Shown: positions 1-7,870 of the stretch, one piece after another | How positions within the stretch are numbered: the first letter of the stretch is position 1 | Layout: every line of letters begins with the position of its first letter | Assembly: GCA_964194845.1 (NCBI GenBank) | Contig: CAXMNX010000038.1 | Location: 1 to 63,042, forward strand | Length of the DNA: 63,042 bases | DNA from: CAXMNX01 sp964194845 | GTDB taxonomy: Bacteria; Pseudomonadota; Alphaproteobacteria; Rhodobacterales; Rhodobacteraceae | Direction: 5' to 3' | Notes under the pieces: model-generated | Databases searched by the model: none | The model's input: only the letters and a program-made list of their open reading frames with translations | What the model was told of the DNA's origin: nothing | Program-made: the position numbers and the translations under genes

Positions 1-64
1 GGCGCGGAGACGGTTCATAAAGCTTGCCATCGCGCACCCTGTTCGGTAACCCACGCTGCACGGT

Positions 65-141
65 CGGAGTGTAGCTCAGCCTGGTAGAGCACTGCCTTCG
101 GGAGGCAGGGGTCGTGAGTTCGATTCTCGCCACTCCGACCA
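65..141 (+). tRNA. tRNA-Pro (anticodon CGG)
   Basis: A complete 77-nt cloverleaf. The acceptor arms CGGAGTG (65-71) and CACTCCG (131-137) pair, and the 3' ACCA (138-141) is encoded. The anticodon arm is CTGCC-TTCGGGA-GGCAG, giving anticodon CGG (proline). The T arm is GTGAG-TTCGATT-CTCGC. The 3' half (97-141) is repeated at 1284-1328, so this gene is a likely integration target for the short segment that follows. Confidence 0.95.
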
Positions 142-167
142 ATTCCATCAATCACGTTGAACTATCG

Positions 168-1067
168 CTAGTGCTTGAAGCAGTTCTCACGGTGCCAAAC
201 AACGAATTCACTCCTGGGACGATCTGCCGGTCTACTAGGAACCAATAGGCTTGTGGTCTCGTTGACCATTGACCGCACTGCTTCGGCATCATTGGTCTGA
301 CGTGATACGAGTATTTTTAATTCGTCAGATAAACTGACCAGTCCACGGTCGAACATCCAGTGGGCTGTGCCCGACAACGCAATACCATTGCCGATGATAT
401 CCGGACCATCGTGTTCCACTGGGCGTATGTGTGCCGCTTCCACTTCAGCCCTGCCTCCTCCATTGATAAGACGGAGGCCAGTGATCGCGCAGCGTTCTCC
501 ATACGCCCGCAGGATCGTCTTTCGGAAGTTCCGGTCCCGCATTTTGCGATTTGCTAGATAGTCAACGCGGCCTCTAGCCGAAGGATGCAAAAAAGCATCT
601 TGTTCCTCTGCAAAGCCACTGGCGTGGTCAGTCTCATCTGTGCGAGGTAAACCGTCTTCGTCGCTGCCGAGTCCAATTTCCACGATCCTGGCGAAATCAG
701 CAGAAGATATAGCGCGAACCGCCGCTTGTGCTCGACCAGAAATGCGACCGTGCTTATTGAGAAGTCCCTGTTCGACAACGGCTTGATCATAACGGAATTG
801 CACTGGGTCGCCAAAATCAAGGTAGCTGCCGCGTTCGATTACTGCCAAGAACATGTTCTGGCGGCGAGGGTCTGGGATAATCTCCTGCACCCGTGCAACA
901 GCAAAATAGCCTTTTGTGTTTTTCACTTTGCTCGGTTCAAGATAAACGATCCAGTTGCCCTCGCACAACTGAGCACGCCCGAGGTATTGCTTTGGAAACT
1001 GGTACTGTTCCGACGGAATATCATCGTAGATTGAATCGGTGCGGTGAATGAAGACACCAAAGGCCAT
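168..1067 (-). CDS. HNH endonuclease domain protein (HNH_2 type), orphan
   Basis: Predicted 299-aa protein with a C-terminal HNH nuclease domain. The visible core is YGERCAITG, then AAHIRPVEHDGPD, then GNGIAL and HWMFDRGL, which supplies the His, Asn and His of the beta-beta-alpha-metal fold. The N-terminal two thirds is a conserved region of unknown role that often accompanies this HNH type in restriction-like nucleases. I chose the ATG at 1067 because the protein then begins MAFGVFIHR, a usual beginning for relatives. A TTG at 1130 would add 21 residues. No methyltransferase, specificity subunit or integrase accompanies it. It lies alone in an AT-richer segment between tRNA-Pro and a copy of the tRNA 3' half, which suggests horizontal arrival. 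The DNA target is unknown. Confidence 0.8.
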   Translation of the reverse strand: MAFGVFIHRTDSIYDDIPSEQYQFPKQYLGRAQLCEGNWIVYLEPSKVKNTKGYFAVARVQEIIPDPRRQNMFLAVIERGSYLDFGDPVQFRYDQAVVEQGLLNKHGRISGRAQAAVRAISSADFARIVEIGLGSDEDGLPRTDETDHASGFAEEQDAFLHPSARGRVDYLANRKMRDRNFRKTILRAYGERCAITGLRLINGGGRAEVEAAHIRPVEHDGPDIIGNGIALSGTAHWMFDRGLVSLSDELKILVSRQTNDAEAVRSMVNETTSLLVPSRPADRPRSEFVVWHRENCFKH

Positions 1068-1283
1068 CAGGAAATATATTCGTTGTTGTTTATCATCAAA
1101 AACAGGAACATGTATCTTTTCGGTCGGCAACTAGGCGCTATAGAACTTCAGTTTACTTGCCTTATGACTAAATGCACGTTCCGCAATGATACAGCAACAT
1201 CTCCAGCGGGCTTTAGAGATATCCAATAACGCAAGCTCAAATAAATTAAGGGAATTTGATCCCAAACCCACTGTCTTTTCGCG

Positions 1284-1328
1284 TTCGGGAGGCAGGGGTC
1301 GTGATTTCGAATCTCGCCACTCCGACCA
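1284..1328 (+). repeat. 45-bp direct repeat of the tRNA-Pro 3' half (putative att site)
   Basis: Bases 1284-1328 match tRNA-Pro bases 97-141 at 43 of 45 positions. The differences are G118 to T1305 and T124 to A1311. The repeat starts in the anticodon loop and ends exactly at the CCA, the usual geometry of tyrosine-recombinase attachment in tRNA genes. The substitution at 1305 breaks the universal G53-C61 pair, and no 5' half is present, so this copy is not a functional tRNA. The 150-bp stretch before it (1131-1283) is AT-rich and holds no recognisable gene. Confidence 0.85.
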
Positions 1329-1378
1329 GCTATTTCAAAACCTCCGGCGCTCACTTTCGGCAAACCGTGACCGCCATA

Positions 1379-1996
1379 TTAGTGCGGCGTCAAATCCGGA
1401 TGCGCCGCAGCGAAGGCCGGGATGGAAACCAGGTTATCCTCGATCCTTCGGATCTTTGGCATCGCCGTTAAATCCACTTTCCACCGACGCGCATTGTAAA
1501 GCTGCGGCTGCAGGCAAATGTCAGCAAGCGTAACGCCATCATCAAAACAATATTCACCGCCTTCCAGCATCGCCTCAAACGCGGCCAGTCCCTTGCCAAC
1601 GAAATGCTCCATCCAGCCGGCGAGCGTAATCGCGTCGCCCGCATTCGCGATGGCAAATTTCGCGACGCCAATGTTGCAAATTGGATGTATCTCCATCGCG
1701 ATTGCGTAGGCCAATGCCCGCACTTTCGCTGCCTCAACCGGGTTGTCGGGCAATAATCCAAGCCTGCGCGTCTCGTTCAGATACTCAATAATCGCCAATG
1801 ATTGGGTCAAGCGATGCCCGTCAATTTCCAGCACCGGCACTAGCCCTTGGGGGTTTCTCTCAATGTGCTCAGGGCTTCGCTGATCCTGCTCCAGCAGGTT
1901 CACCTCAACCGATTGCCACTCCAGACCTGCCAGCCCCAGCGCGATACGGACCCGATAGCTCGCCGAGGATCGCCAGTAGTCGCAAAGCCGGATCAT
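1379..1996 (-). CDS. maiA: Maleylacetoacetate isomerase (zeta-class GST)
   Basis: A 205-aa glutathione S-transferase-fold protein, the usual length for MAAI. It isomerises maleylacetoacetate to fumarylacetoacetate with glutathione, the step between HmgA and FahA. The zeta signature near the N terminus reads SSASYRVRIALGLAG, with Ala where many relatives have Cys, as in other bacterial members. Further on are the glutathione-site residues NPQGLVPVLEIDG and TQSLAIIEYL. The C-terminal helical domain contains DICLQPQLYNARRW. It is transcribed divergently from hmgA across a 195-bp spacer, which supports a shared regulator. Its 3' end abuts the tRNA 3'-half repeat, so the segment inserted at tRNA-Pro separates this gene from the tRNA. 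Confidence 0.92.
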   Translation of the reverse strand: MIRLCDYWRSSASYRVRIALGLAGLEWQSVEVNLLEQDQRSPEHIERNPQGLVPVLEIDGHRLTQSLAIIEYLNETRRLGLLPDNPVEAAKVRALAYAIAMEIHPICNIGVAKFAIANAGDAITLAGWMEHFVGKGLAAFEAMLEGGEYCFDDGVTLADICLQPQLYNARRWKVDLTAMPKIRRIEDNLVSIPAFAAAHPDLTPH

Positions 1997-2112
1997 GTTC
2001 GCTCCCCGTCGAATGAAAAAATTTCAAATCGTGGTTCCACCTGAATATTCCTTTAGTATCATCGGCGAGAGCAATTGGTTAGGCGGGCATCGTTTCACCC
2101 GCAACAATATTC

Positions 2113-2142
2113 TTGACATCGTTGCACTTGCAACGATATGTG
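2113..2142 (+). promoter_or_regulatory. hmgA promoter with embedded palindromic operator
   Basis: A consensus -35 TTGACA lies at 2113-2118 and a weak -10 (TATGTG) at 2137-2142. The spacer is filled by a perfect inverted repeat, ATCGTTGCA-CT-TGCAACGAT (2118-2137), 9-bp arms around 2 bp. A dimeric repressor bound there would block RNA polymerase. The site sits about 55 bp upstream of hmgA and between it and the divergent maiA, so both could respond. TTGC/GCAA half sites are common for MarR- and GntR-type repressors. The regulator itself is not encoded nearby. Confidence 0.7.
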
Positions 2143-2191
2143 AGCACGCATCGAATTAACCAGCCTGACCGATATCGGGGGACCCAAAGCG

Positions 2192-3553
2192 ATGACCAGA
2201 CACGAGCAAGCCCACGACCTGAAACGCGCAACCGTGGTGACCGGAACCCACCAAGGCTACATGCCCGGTTTCGGCAATGATTTCGAGACCGAAGCGCTGC
2301 CGGGCGCATTGCCACAAGGCATGAACAGCCCGCAGAAATGTAACTACGGGCTTTACGGCGAACAGCTTTCGGGCACCGCCTTCACCGCGCCCAGCCACCA
2401 GAACGAGCGGACCTGGTGCTATCGCATCCGCCCCTCGGTCAAGCATTCGGGGCGCTACCAGAAAGTTGACCTTCCCCATTGGGTCACCGCACCCAATGTC
2501 GTCGCGGATGTCGTTTCGCTTGGCCAATACCGCTGGGATCCGCTGCCCCACGCCGACCGGTCGCTGACCTGGCTCACGGGTATGCGTACGATGACAACGG
2601 CGGGCGACGTCAACATTCAGGTCGGCATGGCGAGCCACATCTATCTGGTCACCGCCTCGATGGTTGACGAATATTTCTACAGCGCCGATTCCGAGCTTCT
2701 GGTCGTCCCGCAGGAGGGCAGGCTTAGGTTCTGCACCGAGTTGGGTGTCATTGACCTTGAACCGCAGGAGATTGCGATCCTGCCGCGCGGGCTGGTCTAC
2801 CGGGTCGAAGTTCTGGACGGCCCGGCCCGAGGCTTTGTCTGCGAAAATTATGGCCAGAAATTCGAACTGCCCGGTCGCGGCCCGATCGGAGCCAACTGCA
2901 TGGCCAACCGGCGCGACTTCAAAACGCCTGTCGCGGCCTACGAGGACCGCGAGGTTCCCTCGACACTCACCATCAAATGGTGCGGCCAGTTTCACGAAAC
3001 AAAAATAGGCCACAGCCCGCTCGATGTCGTTGCCTGGCACGGCAACTACGCGCCGGTGAAATACGACATGAAAACCTATTGCCCGGTCGGCGCGATCCTG
3101 TTCGATCATCCGGATCCGTCGATCTTTACGGTCCTGACTGCGCCGTCGGGCGTCGAGGGGACCGCCAACATCGACTTCGTTCTCTTCCGCGAGCGCTGGG
3201 CCGTGGCCGAAGATACCTTCCGCCCGCCCTGGTACCATAAAAACGTCATGTCCGAGCTGATGGGCAATATCTACGGCCAATACGACGCAAAACCGCAGGG
3301 CTTCGTTCCGGGCGGCATGAGCCTGCACAATATGATGCTGCCCCATGGGCCTGACCGCGACGCCTTCGAAGGCGCATCCAATGCCGATCTGAAGGCGGAG
3401 AAGCTCGACAACACGATGTCATTCATGTTCGAAACCCGGTTCCCCCAGCACCTAACGAGTTTTGCAGCCAACAAGGCTCCGTTACAGGACGATTACATCG
3501 ACTGCTGGACCTCGCTGGAAAAGAAATTCGACGGGACACCGGGTAAAAAATGA
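2192..3553 (+). CDS. hmgA: Homogentisate 1,2-dioxygenase
   Basis: A 453-aa non-haem Fe(II) ring-cleavage enzyme that converts homogentisate plus O2 to 4-maleylacetoacetate, the central step of tyrosine/phenylalanine and 3-hydroxyphenylacetate breakdown. Family marks are YMPGFGNDFETEALPGALP near the N terminus and the iron ligands His349 and Glu355 (in WYHKNVMSELMG) plus His385 (in PHGPDRD). These match the human ligands His335, Glu341 and His371 in identity and spacing. A GGGGGA stretch lies upstream of the ATG. The stop overlaps the start of fahA (ATGA, 3550-3553), so the two are translationally coupled. It is the first gene of a five-gene operon. Confidence 0.97.
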   Translation: MTRHEQAHDLKRATVVTGTHQGYMPGFGNDFETEALPGALPQGMNSPQKCNYGLYGEQLSGTAFTAPSHQNERTWCYRIRPSVKHSGRYQKVDLPHWVTAPNVVADVVSLGQYRWDPLPHADRSLTWLTGMRTMTTAGDVNIQVGMASHIYLVTASMVDEYFYSADSELLVVPQEGRLRFCTELGVIDLEPQEIAILPRGLVYRVEVLDGPARGFVCENYGQKFELPGRGPIGANCMANRRDFKTPVAAYEDREVPSTLTIKWCGQFHETKIGHSPLDVVAWHGNYAPVKYDMKTYCPVGAILFDHPDPSIFTVLTAPSGVEGTANIDFVLFRERWAVAEDTFRPPWYHKNVMSELMGNIYGQYDAKPQGFVPGGMSLHNMMLPHGPDRDAFEGASNADLKAEKLDNTMSFMFETRFPQHLTSFAANKAPLQDDYIDCWTSLEKKFDGTPGKK

Positions 3554-4788
3554 TGGCAAAGCAAGCCTGGGTGGCGTCGGCCAGTGGCGACACTGACTTT
3601 CCAATCGAAAACCTGCCCTATGGCGTATTCGACGACGGCAAAGGTGCCCGACCGGGCGTGGCCATTGGCGATCAGATCCTTGATCTGACGGCGGTTGATC
3701 ACGGGTTCGACCCCATGCTATTCGCGGCCCCTTCGTGGAACGCCGTCATGGCCGCGGGGCCTGAGATTTGGGCCAAGCTCCGCGCGCGCCTGACCGAACT
3801 GCTGTCGAACGAAACCCATCGCGCGTCGGTGGAACCATATCTTGTCCCGCAGGCAGGTGTCCGTATGCACATGCCATTCGATGTCGCCGAATACACTGAT
3901 TTCTATGCCAATAAAAACCACGCGATGAACGTCGGCACGATGTTTCGGGGTGCCGAAAACGCGCTTCCCGCCAACTGGCTCTCGATCCCCATCGGCTACA
4001 ACGGGCGGGCGTCTTCGGTGGTTGTATCAGGCACGCCGGTGCAGCGCCCCTGGGGCCAGGTCAAACGACCGGACGAAGACCTGCCGCGCTTTGCGCCCTC
4101 GGCGCGTTTCGATCTTGAGTTGGAAATGGGCGCGATTGTCGGCCAGCCATCGAAGGGCATGGTCTCGGTCACAGAAGCCGACGAGATGATCTTCGGCTAC
4201 GTCCTTTTGAACGACTGGTCGGCGCGCGACATTCAGGCGTGGGAATACCAGCCACTGGGACCGTTTCAGGCCAAAGCCACCGCGACCACAATCTCGCCCT
4301 GGATCGTCACCAAGGCAGCGCTCGAACCTTTTCGCGTGGCGACGCCCAAACGCGAACGCCCGCTTCTGCCCTACCTCAATGAGCCCCGGCCAATGCTCTA
4401 TGACATTGATCTCGAATTCGGAATCGCGCCCACGGGGCAGCCTGAGACGATACTCACCCGAACTAATTACCGCGAGATGTACTATTCCGCCGCCCAGCAA
4501 CTTGCCCATCACACAACCTCGGGCTGCCCGATGCGTGTGGGCGACCTGCTGGGTTCGGGAACGATCTCCGGGCCGACAAAAGACAGCCGGGGTTCGCTGC
4601 TGGAGCTCAGCTGGGGCGGCAAGGAACCTCTGACGCTCGACACCGGCGAAGCGCGCGCCTTCCTCGAAGATGGCGATACGCTGACACTGCGCGGTGCCGC
4701 AATGGGCGATGGATACCGCATCGGCTTCGGTGCCTGCACAGGACAAATTCAGCCAGCAGCAGACCTGCCCGACTGGGCAAGGGACTAG
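3550..4788 (+). CDS. fahA: Fumarylacetoacetase
   Basis: A 412-aa protein, full length for FAH with the N-terminal SH3-like domain (about 1-110) followed by the catalytic FAH fold. It hydrolyses fumarylacetoacetate to fumarate and acetoacetate, ending the homogentisate route. Visible metal and catalytic residues include Asp117 and His124 in EYTDFYANKNHAMN (equivalent to mouse Asp126 and His133), the Glu pair in FDLELEMGAI, and the Asp of LNDWSARDIQAWE. An ATGA overlap couples it to hmgA. A second ATG three bases downstream could also serve as start. Confidence 0.96.
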   Translation: MMAKQAWVASASGDTDFPIENLPYGVFDDGKGARPGVAIGDQILDLTAVDHGFDPMLFAAPSWNAVMAAGPEIWAKLRARLTELLSNETHRASVEPYLVPQAGVRMHMPFDVAEYTDFYANKNHAMNVGTMFRGAENALPANWLSIPIGYNGRASSVVVSGTPVQRPWGQVKRPDEDLPRFAPSARFDLELEMGAIVGQPSKGMVSVTEADEMIFGYVLLNDWSARDIQAWEYQPLGPFQAKATATTISPWIVTKAALEPFRVATPKRERPLLPYLNEPRPMLYDIDLEFGIAPTGQPETILTRTNYREMYYSAAQQLAHHTTSGCPMRVGDLLGSGTISGPTKDSRGSLLELSWGGKEPLTLDTGEARAFLEDGDTLTLRGAAMGDGYRIGFGACTGQIQPAADLPDWARD

Positions 4789-4800
4789 GAAGGAATAGAC

Positions 4801-5751
4801 ATGGCCAAGGCATTCGCATCCGCCGGCGATCTGGAAGAAAAGCAGACAAGTTTCACCGAAATCGGCGAGGGGCTATTCGCCTTCACCGCCGAAGGCGACC
4901 CCAACACTGGCGTCATAATCGGCGACGACAGCGTGATGATCGTCGAGGCGCAGGCCACGCCGCGTCTTGCCCGCAAGGTAATCGACTGCGTCCGAACGGT
5001 CACCGACAAACCGATCAACCACTTGGTGCTGACGCACTATCACGCCGTTCGCGTGCTCGGCGCTTCGGCCTATGGTGCGCGCGATATCATCATGTCAGAC
5101 GTTGCCGCCGCGATGGTCGAAGAGCGCGGGCAGGAAGACTGGGACAGCGAATTTGACCGTTTCCCCCGGCTGTTTCAGGGCCACGAGGAAATCCCCGGCC
5201 TGACCCGCCCGACCACAACATTCAGCGAAGACATGACCGTGTATCTCGGCAAACGCCGGATCGAGATCATGAAACTTGGCCGCGCCCACACCGCCGGTGA
5301 TGCGGTGGTCTGGGTGCCGGACGCCGAGGTTATGTTCACCGGTGATATCGTCGAATACCACTCGGCCTGCTATTGCGGTGACGGACATTTCGGCGACTGG
5401 CCCGACACGCTCGCCAATATCGCAGCGTTCGAGCCAAAGGCCATCGCGCCCGGTCGCGGCGACGCACTGATCGGCGAAGAAATGGTCGCCGCCGGGATCG
5501 CCAGCACCGAGGATTTCTTGAGCTCGACCTACCGACCGGCAGAGAAGGTTGCCGCCCGTGGTGGTTCGCTGAAAGACGCCTGGGACGCCGTGCGCGCGAC
5601 ATGCGATCCGAAATATGCCGACTACGCCATCTACGAACACTGCTTGCCGTTCAACGTCGCCCGCGCCTTTGACGAAGCGCGCGGTATCGACACGCCGCGC
5701 ATCTGGACCGCGGAACGCGACAAAGAAATGTGGAACCAGCTGCAAGGTTGA
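4801..5751 (+). CDS. MBL-fold protein of the homogentisate operon, incomplete metal site
   Basis: A 316-aa metallo-beta-lactamase-fold protein. The usual HxHxDH motif is H79-Y-H81-A-V83-R84, so the Asp and second His of zinc site 2 are replaced by Val and Arg. His163 (in HTAGD) and Asp182 (in FTGD) remain, so one mononuclear site may survive. The fold and position are clear but the substrate is not. It could be a hydrolase or thioesterase acting on a side product of aromatic breakdown, or a non-catalytic protein. It starts 12 bp after fahA behind a good ribosome site (AGGAA) and precedes the flavin hydroxylase, so it belongs to the operon. Confidence 0.8.
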   Translation: MAKAFASAGDLEEKQTSFTEIGEGLFAFTAEGDPNTGVIIGDDSVMIVEAQATPRLARKVIDCVRTVTDKPINHLVLTHYHAVRVLGASAYGARDIIMSDVAAAMVEERGQEDWDSEFDRFPRLFQGHEEIPGLTRPTTTFSEDMTVYLGKRRIEIMKLGRAHTAGDAVVWVPDAEVMFTGDIVEYHSACYCGDGHFGDWPDTLANIAAFEPKAIAPGRGDALIGEEMVAAGIASTEDFLSSTYRPAEKVAARGGSLKDAWDAVRATCDPKYADYAIYEHCLPFNVARAFDEARGIDTPRIWTAERDKEMWNQLQG

Positions 5752-5778
5752 TCGCTCTGCCGGGGGGTAGAAATCGAG

Positions 5779-7413
5779 ATGCTTCAGGAAAGATACAGCC
5801 TGGCCTTCAGGCTTTATCCCTATGCACGTTCAGTGGACCAGGATGCGCCGCAGCCCGTGCGCCACCCGGTTGTCGTCATGGGCGGCGGTCCGATTGGCGT
5901 CGCAACCGCGCTCGACCTCGGCCTTCAGGGCATCCCGGTAGTCGTGCTCGACGATCACGAAGGCATCGGGCAGGGCAGCCGCGCCATTTGCTTTTCCAAA
6001 CGCACGCTCGAGATTGCCGACCGCTACGGCTGCGGCGAACCAATGCTCGAGAAGGGTGTTGTCTGGAACCTCGGCAAAGTCTTTCACGAAGATCGAAAAA
6101 TTTTCGAATTCAATCTGTTACCAGAAGAAGGTCACCAATACCCGGCCTTCATCAATCTCCAACAACCCTATTTTGAGAAGTTCCTGGTCGAGCGGGTCCG
6201 CGAGGCCCAGAAGGCGGGCGCACCGATAGACCTCAGGGGCCAAAACCGCGTCGATGCGGTCACGGTCAACGACGATTATGTCGCCATCGAAGTCACCACG
6301 CCGGACGGTCCTTACCAGCTTGAAGCTGACTGGCTGATCGGCTGCGATGGCGCAAGTTCGCCCTTGCGCGGAATGCTTGGCCTCGATTTCGAAGGCCGGG
6401 TTTTTCAGGACAGCTTCCTCATCGCCGACATCAAAATGAACGCTGATTTTCCGACCGAACGCTGGTTCTGGTTCGAACCACCATTCAAATCCGGCGCATC
6501 GACGCTTCTGCACAAACAGCCCGACGGCGTCTGGCGGATCGACTTTCAGATCGGCTGGGATATCGACCGCAAAGAAGAGATGAAACAAGAAAACATTAGC
6601 CACCGCCTTGACGCGATGCTCGGGCCGGACGTCGAATACGAGATCGTCTGGTCCTCGATTTATACTTTCCAGTGCCGCCGGATGAAAAAATTCCGCCACG
6701 GGCGGGTGCTGTTCGCCGGTGACGCCGCACATCAGGTCTCGCCCTTCGGCGCGCGCGGTGCCAATTCGGGAATGCAGGACGTCGATAACCTTGGCTGGAA
6801 ACTCGGGCTCGTGATCAACAGCAAGGCGCCTGAAACATTGCTCGACACATATGACGAAGAACGTCGCCATGGCGCCGATGAGAACATATTGAATTCAACA
6901 CGTTCGACGGACTTCATCACCCCGAAATCGAAGATCAGCCACACCTTCCGCAACGCCGTCCTCAATCTTGCCCAACACTTCGAATTTGCCCGACCGCTGG
7001 TCAATTCAGGCCGCCTTTCGTTGCCGTGCAGCTATGAAGGTCTGTCGCTGGGCGGCCCCGATCAGCTGACCGGCGGCCCGGACCGGACCCGCGTCGGCAA
7101 CCCTTGCCCGGATGCGCCCACCAAAGACGGGTTTCTGCTTAACCGCCTCGGCGGCGATTTCGTCCTTCTGACCATCGACGCCGCCGCCCCTGATACGCAG
7201 GGCGAAGACGGCATCACACTGCGGCGGGTCGCATTGTCTTCTTCAGACGACAAGTCCGGTGCGCTCAGCGAACGCTACCTCGGCGATGCCACATCGGCGC
7301 TTTACCTGATCCGACCTGACCAACACGTCGCCGCACGCTGGGATGCCCACGACGCAGCGGCACTAAAATCCGCATTGCGCAAAGCGTGCGGCAAGGAGCA
7401 ACGCAGTGTCTGA
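5779..7413 (+). CDS. FAD-dependent aromatic hydroxylase, MhaA/MhpA-like
   Basis: A 544-aa class A flavoprotein monooxygenase (FAD_binding_3). The Rossmann motif MGGGPIGVATALDLGLQG is near residue 35, a central DG-type motif is WLIGCDGASSPLRG, and the GD motif is GRVLFAGDAAHQVSPFGARG. It should hydroxylate a phenolic acid with NAD(P)H and O2. Because it sits in a homogentisate operon and is followed by a tiny partner gene, the best guess is hydroxylation of 3-hydroxyphenylacetate to homogentisate, as in the two-component MhaAB of Pseudomonas putida. MhpA-type activity on 3-hydroxyphenylpropionate is the alternative. Its stop overlaps the next start by 8 nt. Confidence 0.82.
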   Translation: MLQERYSLAFRLYPYARSVDQDAPQPVRHPVVVMGGGPIGVATALDLGLQGIPVVVLDDHEGIGQGSRAICFSKRTLEIADRYGCGEPMLEKGVVWNLGKVFHEDRKIFEFNLLPEEGHQYPAFINLQQPYFEKFLVERVREAQKAGAPIDLRGQNRVDAVTVNDDYVAIEVTTPDGPYQLEADWLIGCDGASSPLRGMLGLDFEGRVFQDSFLIADIKMNADFPTERWFWFEPPFKSGASTLLHKQPDGVWRIDFQIGWDIDRKEEMKQENISHRLDAMLGPDVEYEIVWSSIYTFQCRRMKKFRHGRVLFAGDAAHQVSPFGARGANSGMQDVDNLGWKLGLVINSKAPETLLDTYDEERRHGADENILNSTRSTDFITPKSKISHTFRNAVLNLAQHFEFARPLVNSGRLSLPCSYEGLSLGGPDQLTGGPDRTRVGNPCPDAPTKDGFLLNRLGGDFVLLTIDAAAPDTQGEDGITLRRVALSSSDDKSGALSERYLGDATSALYLIRPDQHVAARWDAHDAAALKSALRKACGKEQRSV

Positions 7414-7618
7414 TCTGAACACAACTGCCAATATCGCCGACGCGGACGGGTTCTACGCAGAACTGATCAGCGCGCACGAGGGGCTGACGGACGACGAAAG
7501 TGCTGCGCTCAATGCACGGCTGGTCCTTGTATTGGCGAACCATATCGGCGACCGAGGCGTTCTGCGCGACGCCATGGCGGCGGCAAAATTGGAAATTCCA
7601 GGCGAAGAAACACCCTAG
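7406..7618 (+). CDS. DUF2783 small protein, possible MhaB-like coupling subunit
   Basis: A 70-aa acidic protein starting at a GTG that overlaps the hydroxylase stop. The core FYAELISAHEGLTDDESAALN followed by LVLVLANHIGD matches the DUF2783 family as I remember it, which travels with flavin hydroxylases of homogentisate clusters. MhaB of P. putida is a similarly small coupling protein needed for 3-hydroxyphenylacetate hydroxylation, so the same role is proposed by position and size. No membrane segment or metal motif is visible. It is the last gene of the operon. Confidence 0.75.
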   Translation: MSDLNTTANIADADGFYAELISAHEGLTDDESAALNARLVLVLANHIGDRGVLRDAMAAAKLEIPGEETP

Positions 7619-7759
7619 CATGTACTCGCCGTCGCCGGTCTCAAAAACCCCAGTACCCGCCGCTTTCATTCACGACGCGATTGCGCGCGGGAACTGACGC
7701 TAACCAAAGACATGGATTGACAGCTCAGCGGACATTGCGGTCACTGATTTGATCGCCAG

Positions 7760-7792
7760 AAATGGCCGGTTCTTTAACCGAAACGGCCATTT
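7760..7792 (+). terminator. Hairpin downstream of the hmg operon
   Basis: A perfect 9-bp stem, AAATGGCCG (7760-7768) with CGGCCATTT (7784-7792), encloses a 15-nt loop. It lies 142 bp after the DUF2783 gene and before the convergent cyclase pseudogene, so it could end transcription from either side. There is no long U tract. Confidence 0.55.
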
Positions 7793-7870
7793 GGCCTAAT
7801 TGCTGCTCACGCCCATACGTGCGCCACGATGTTACGATCTTGCTGACGTTCGAAAGGGATTTAGCGCCCG

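Noticed and set aside
1329..1378. Second tRNA gene next to the 45-bp repeat
   Set aside because: Only the 3' half is present and the T-stem G53-C61 pair is broken, so it is an att-like remnant.
2156..3346. 396-codon open frame antisense to hmgA
   Set aside because: hmgA is certain from its iron ligands, and the antisense translation has no recognisable motif.
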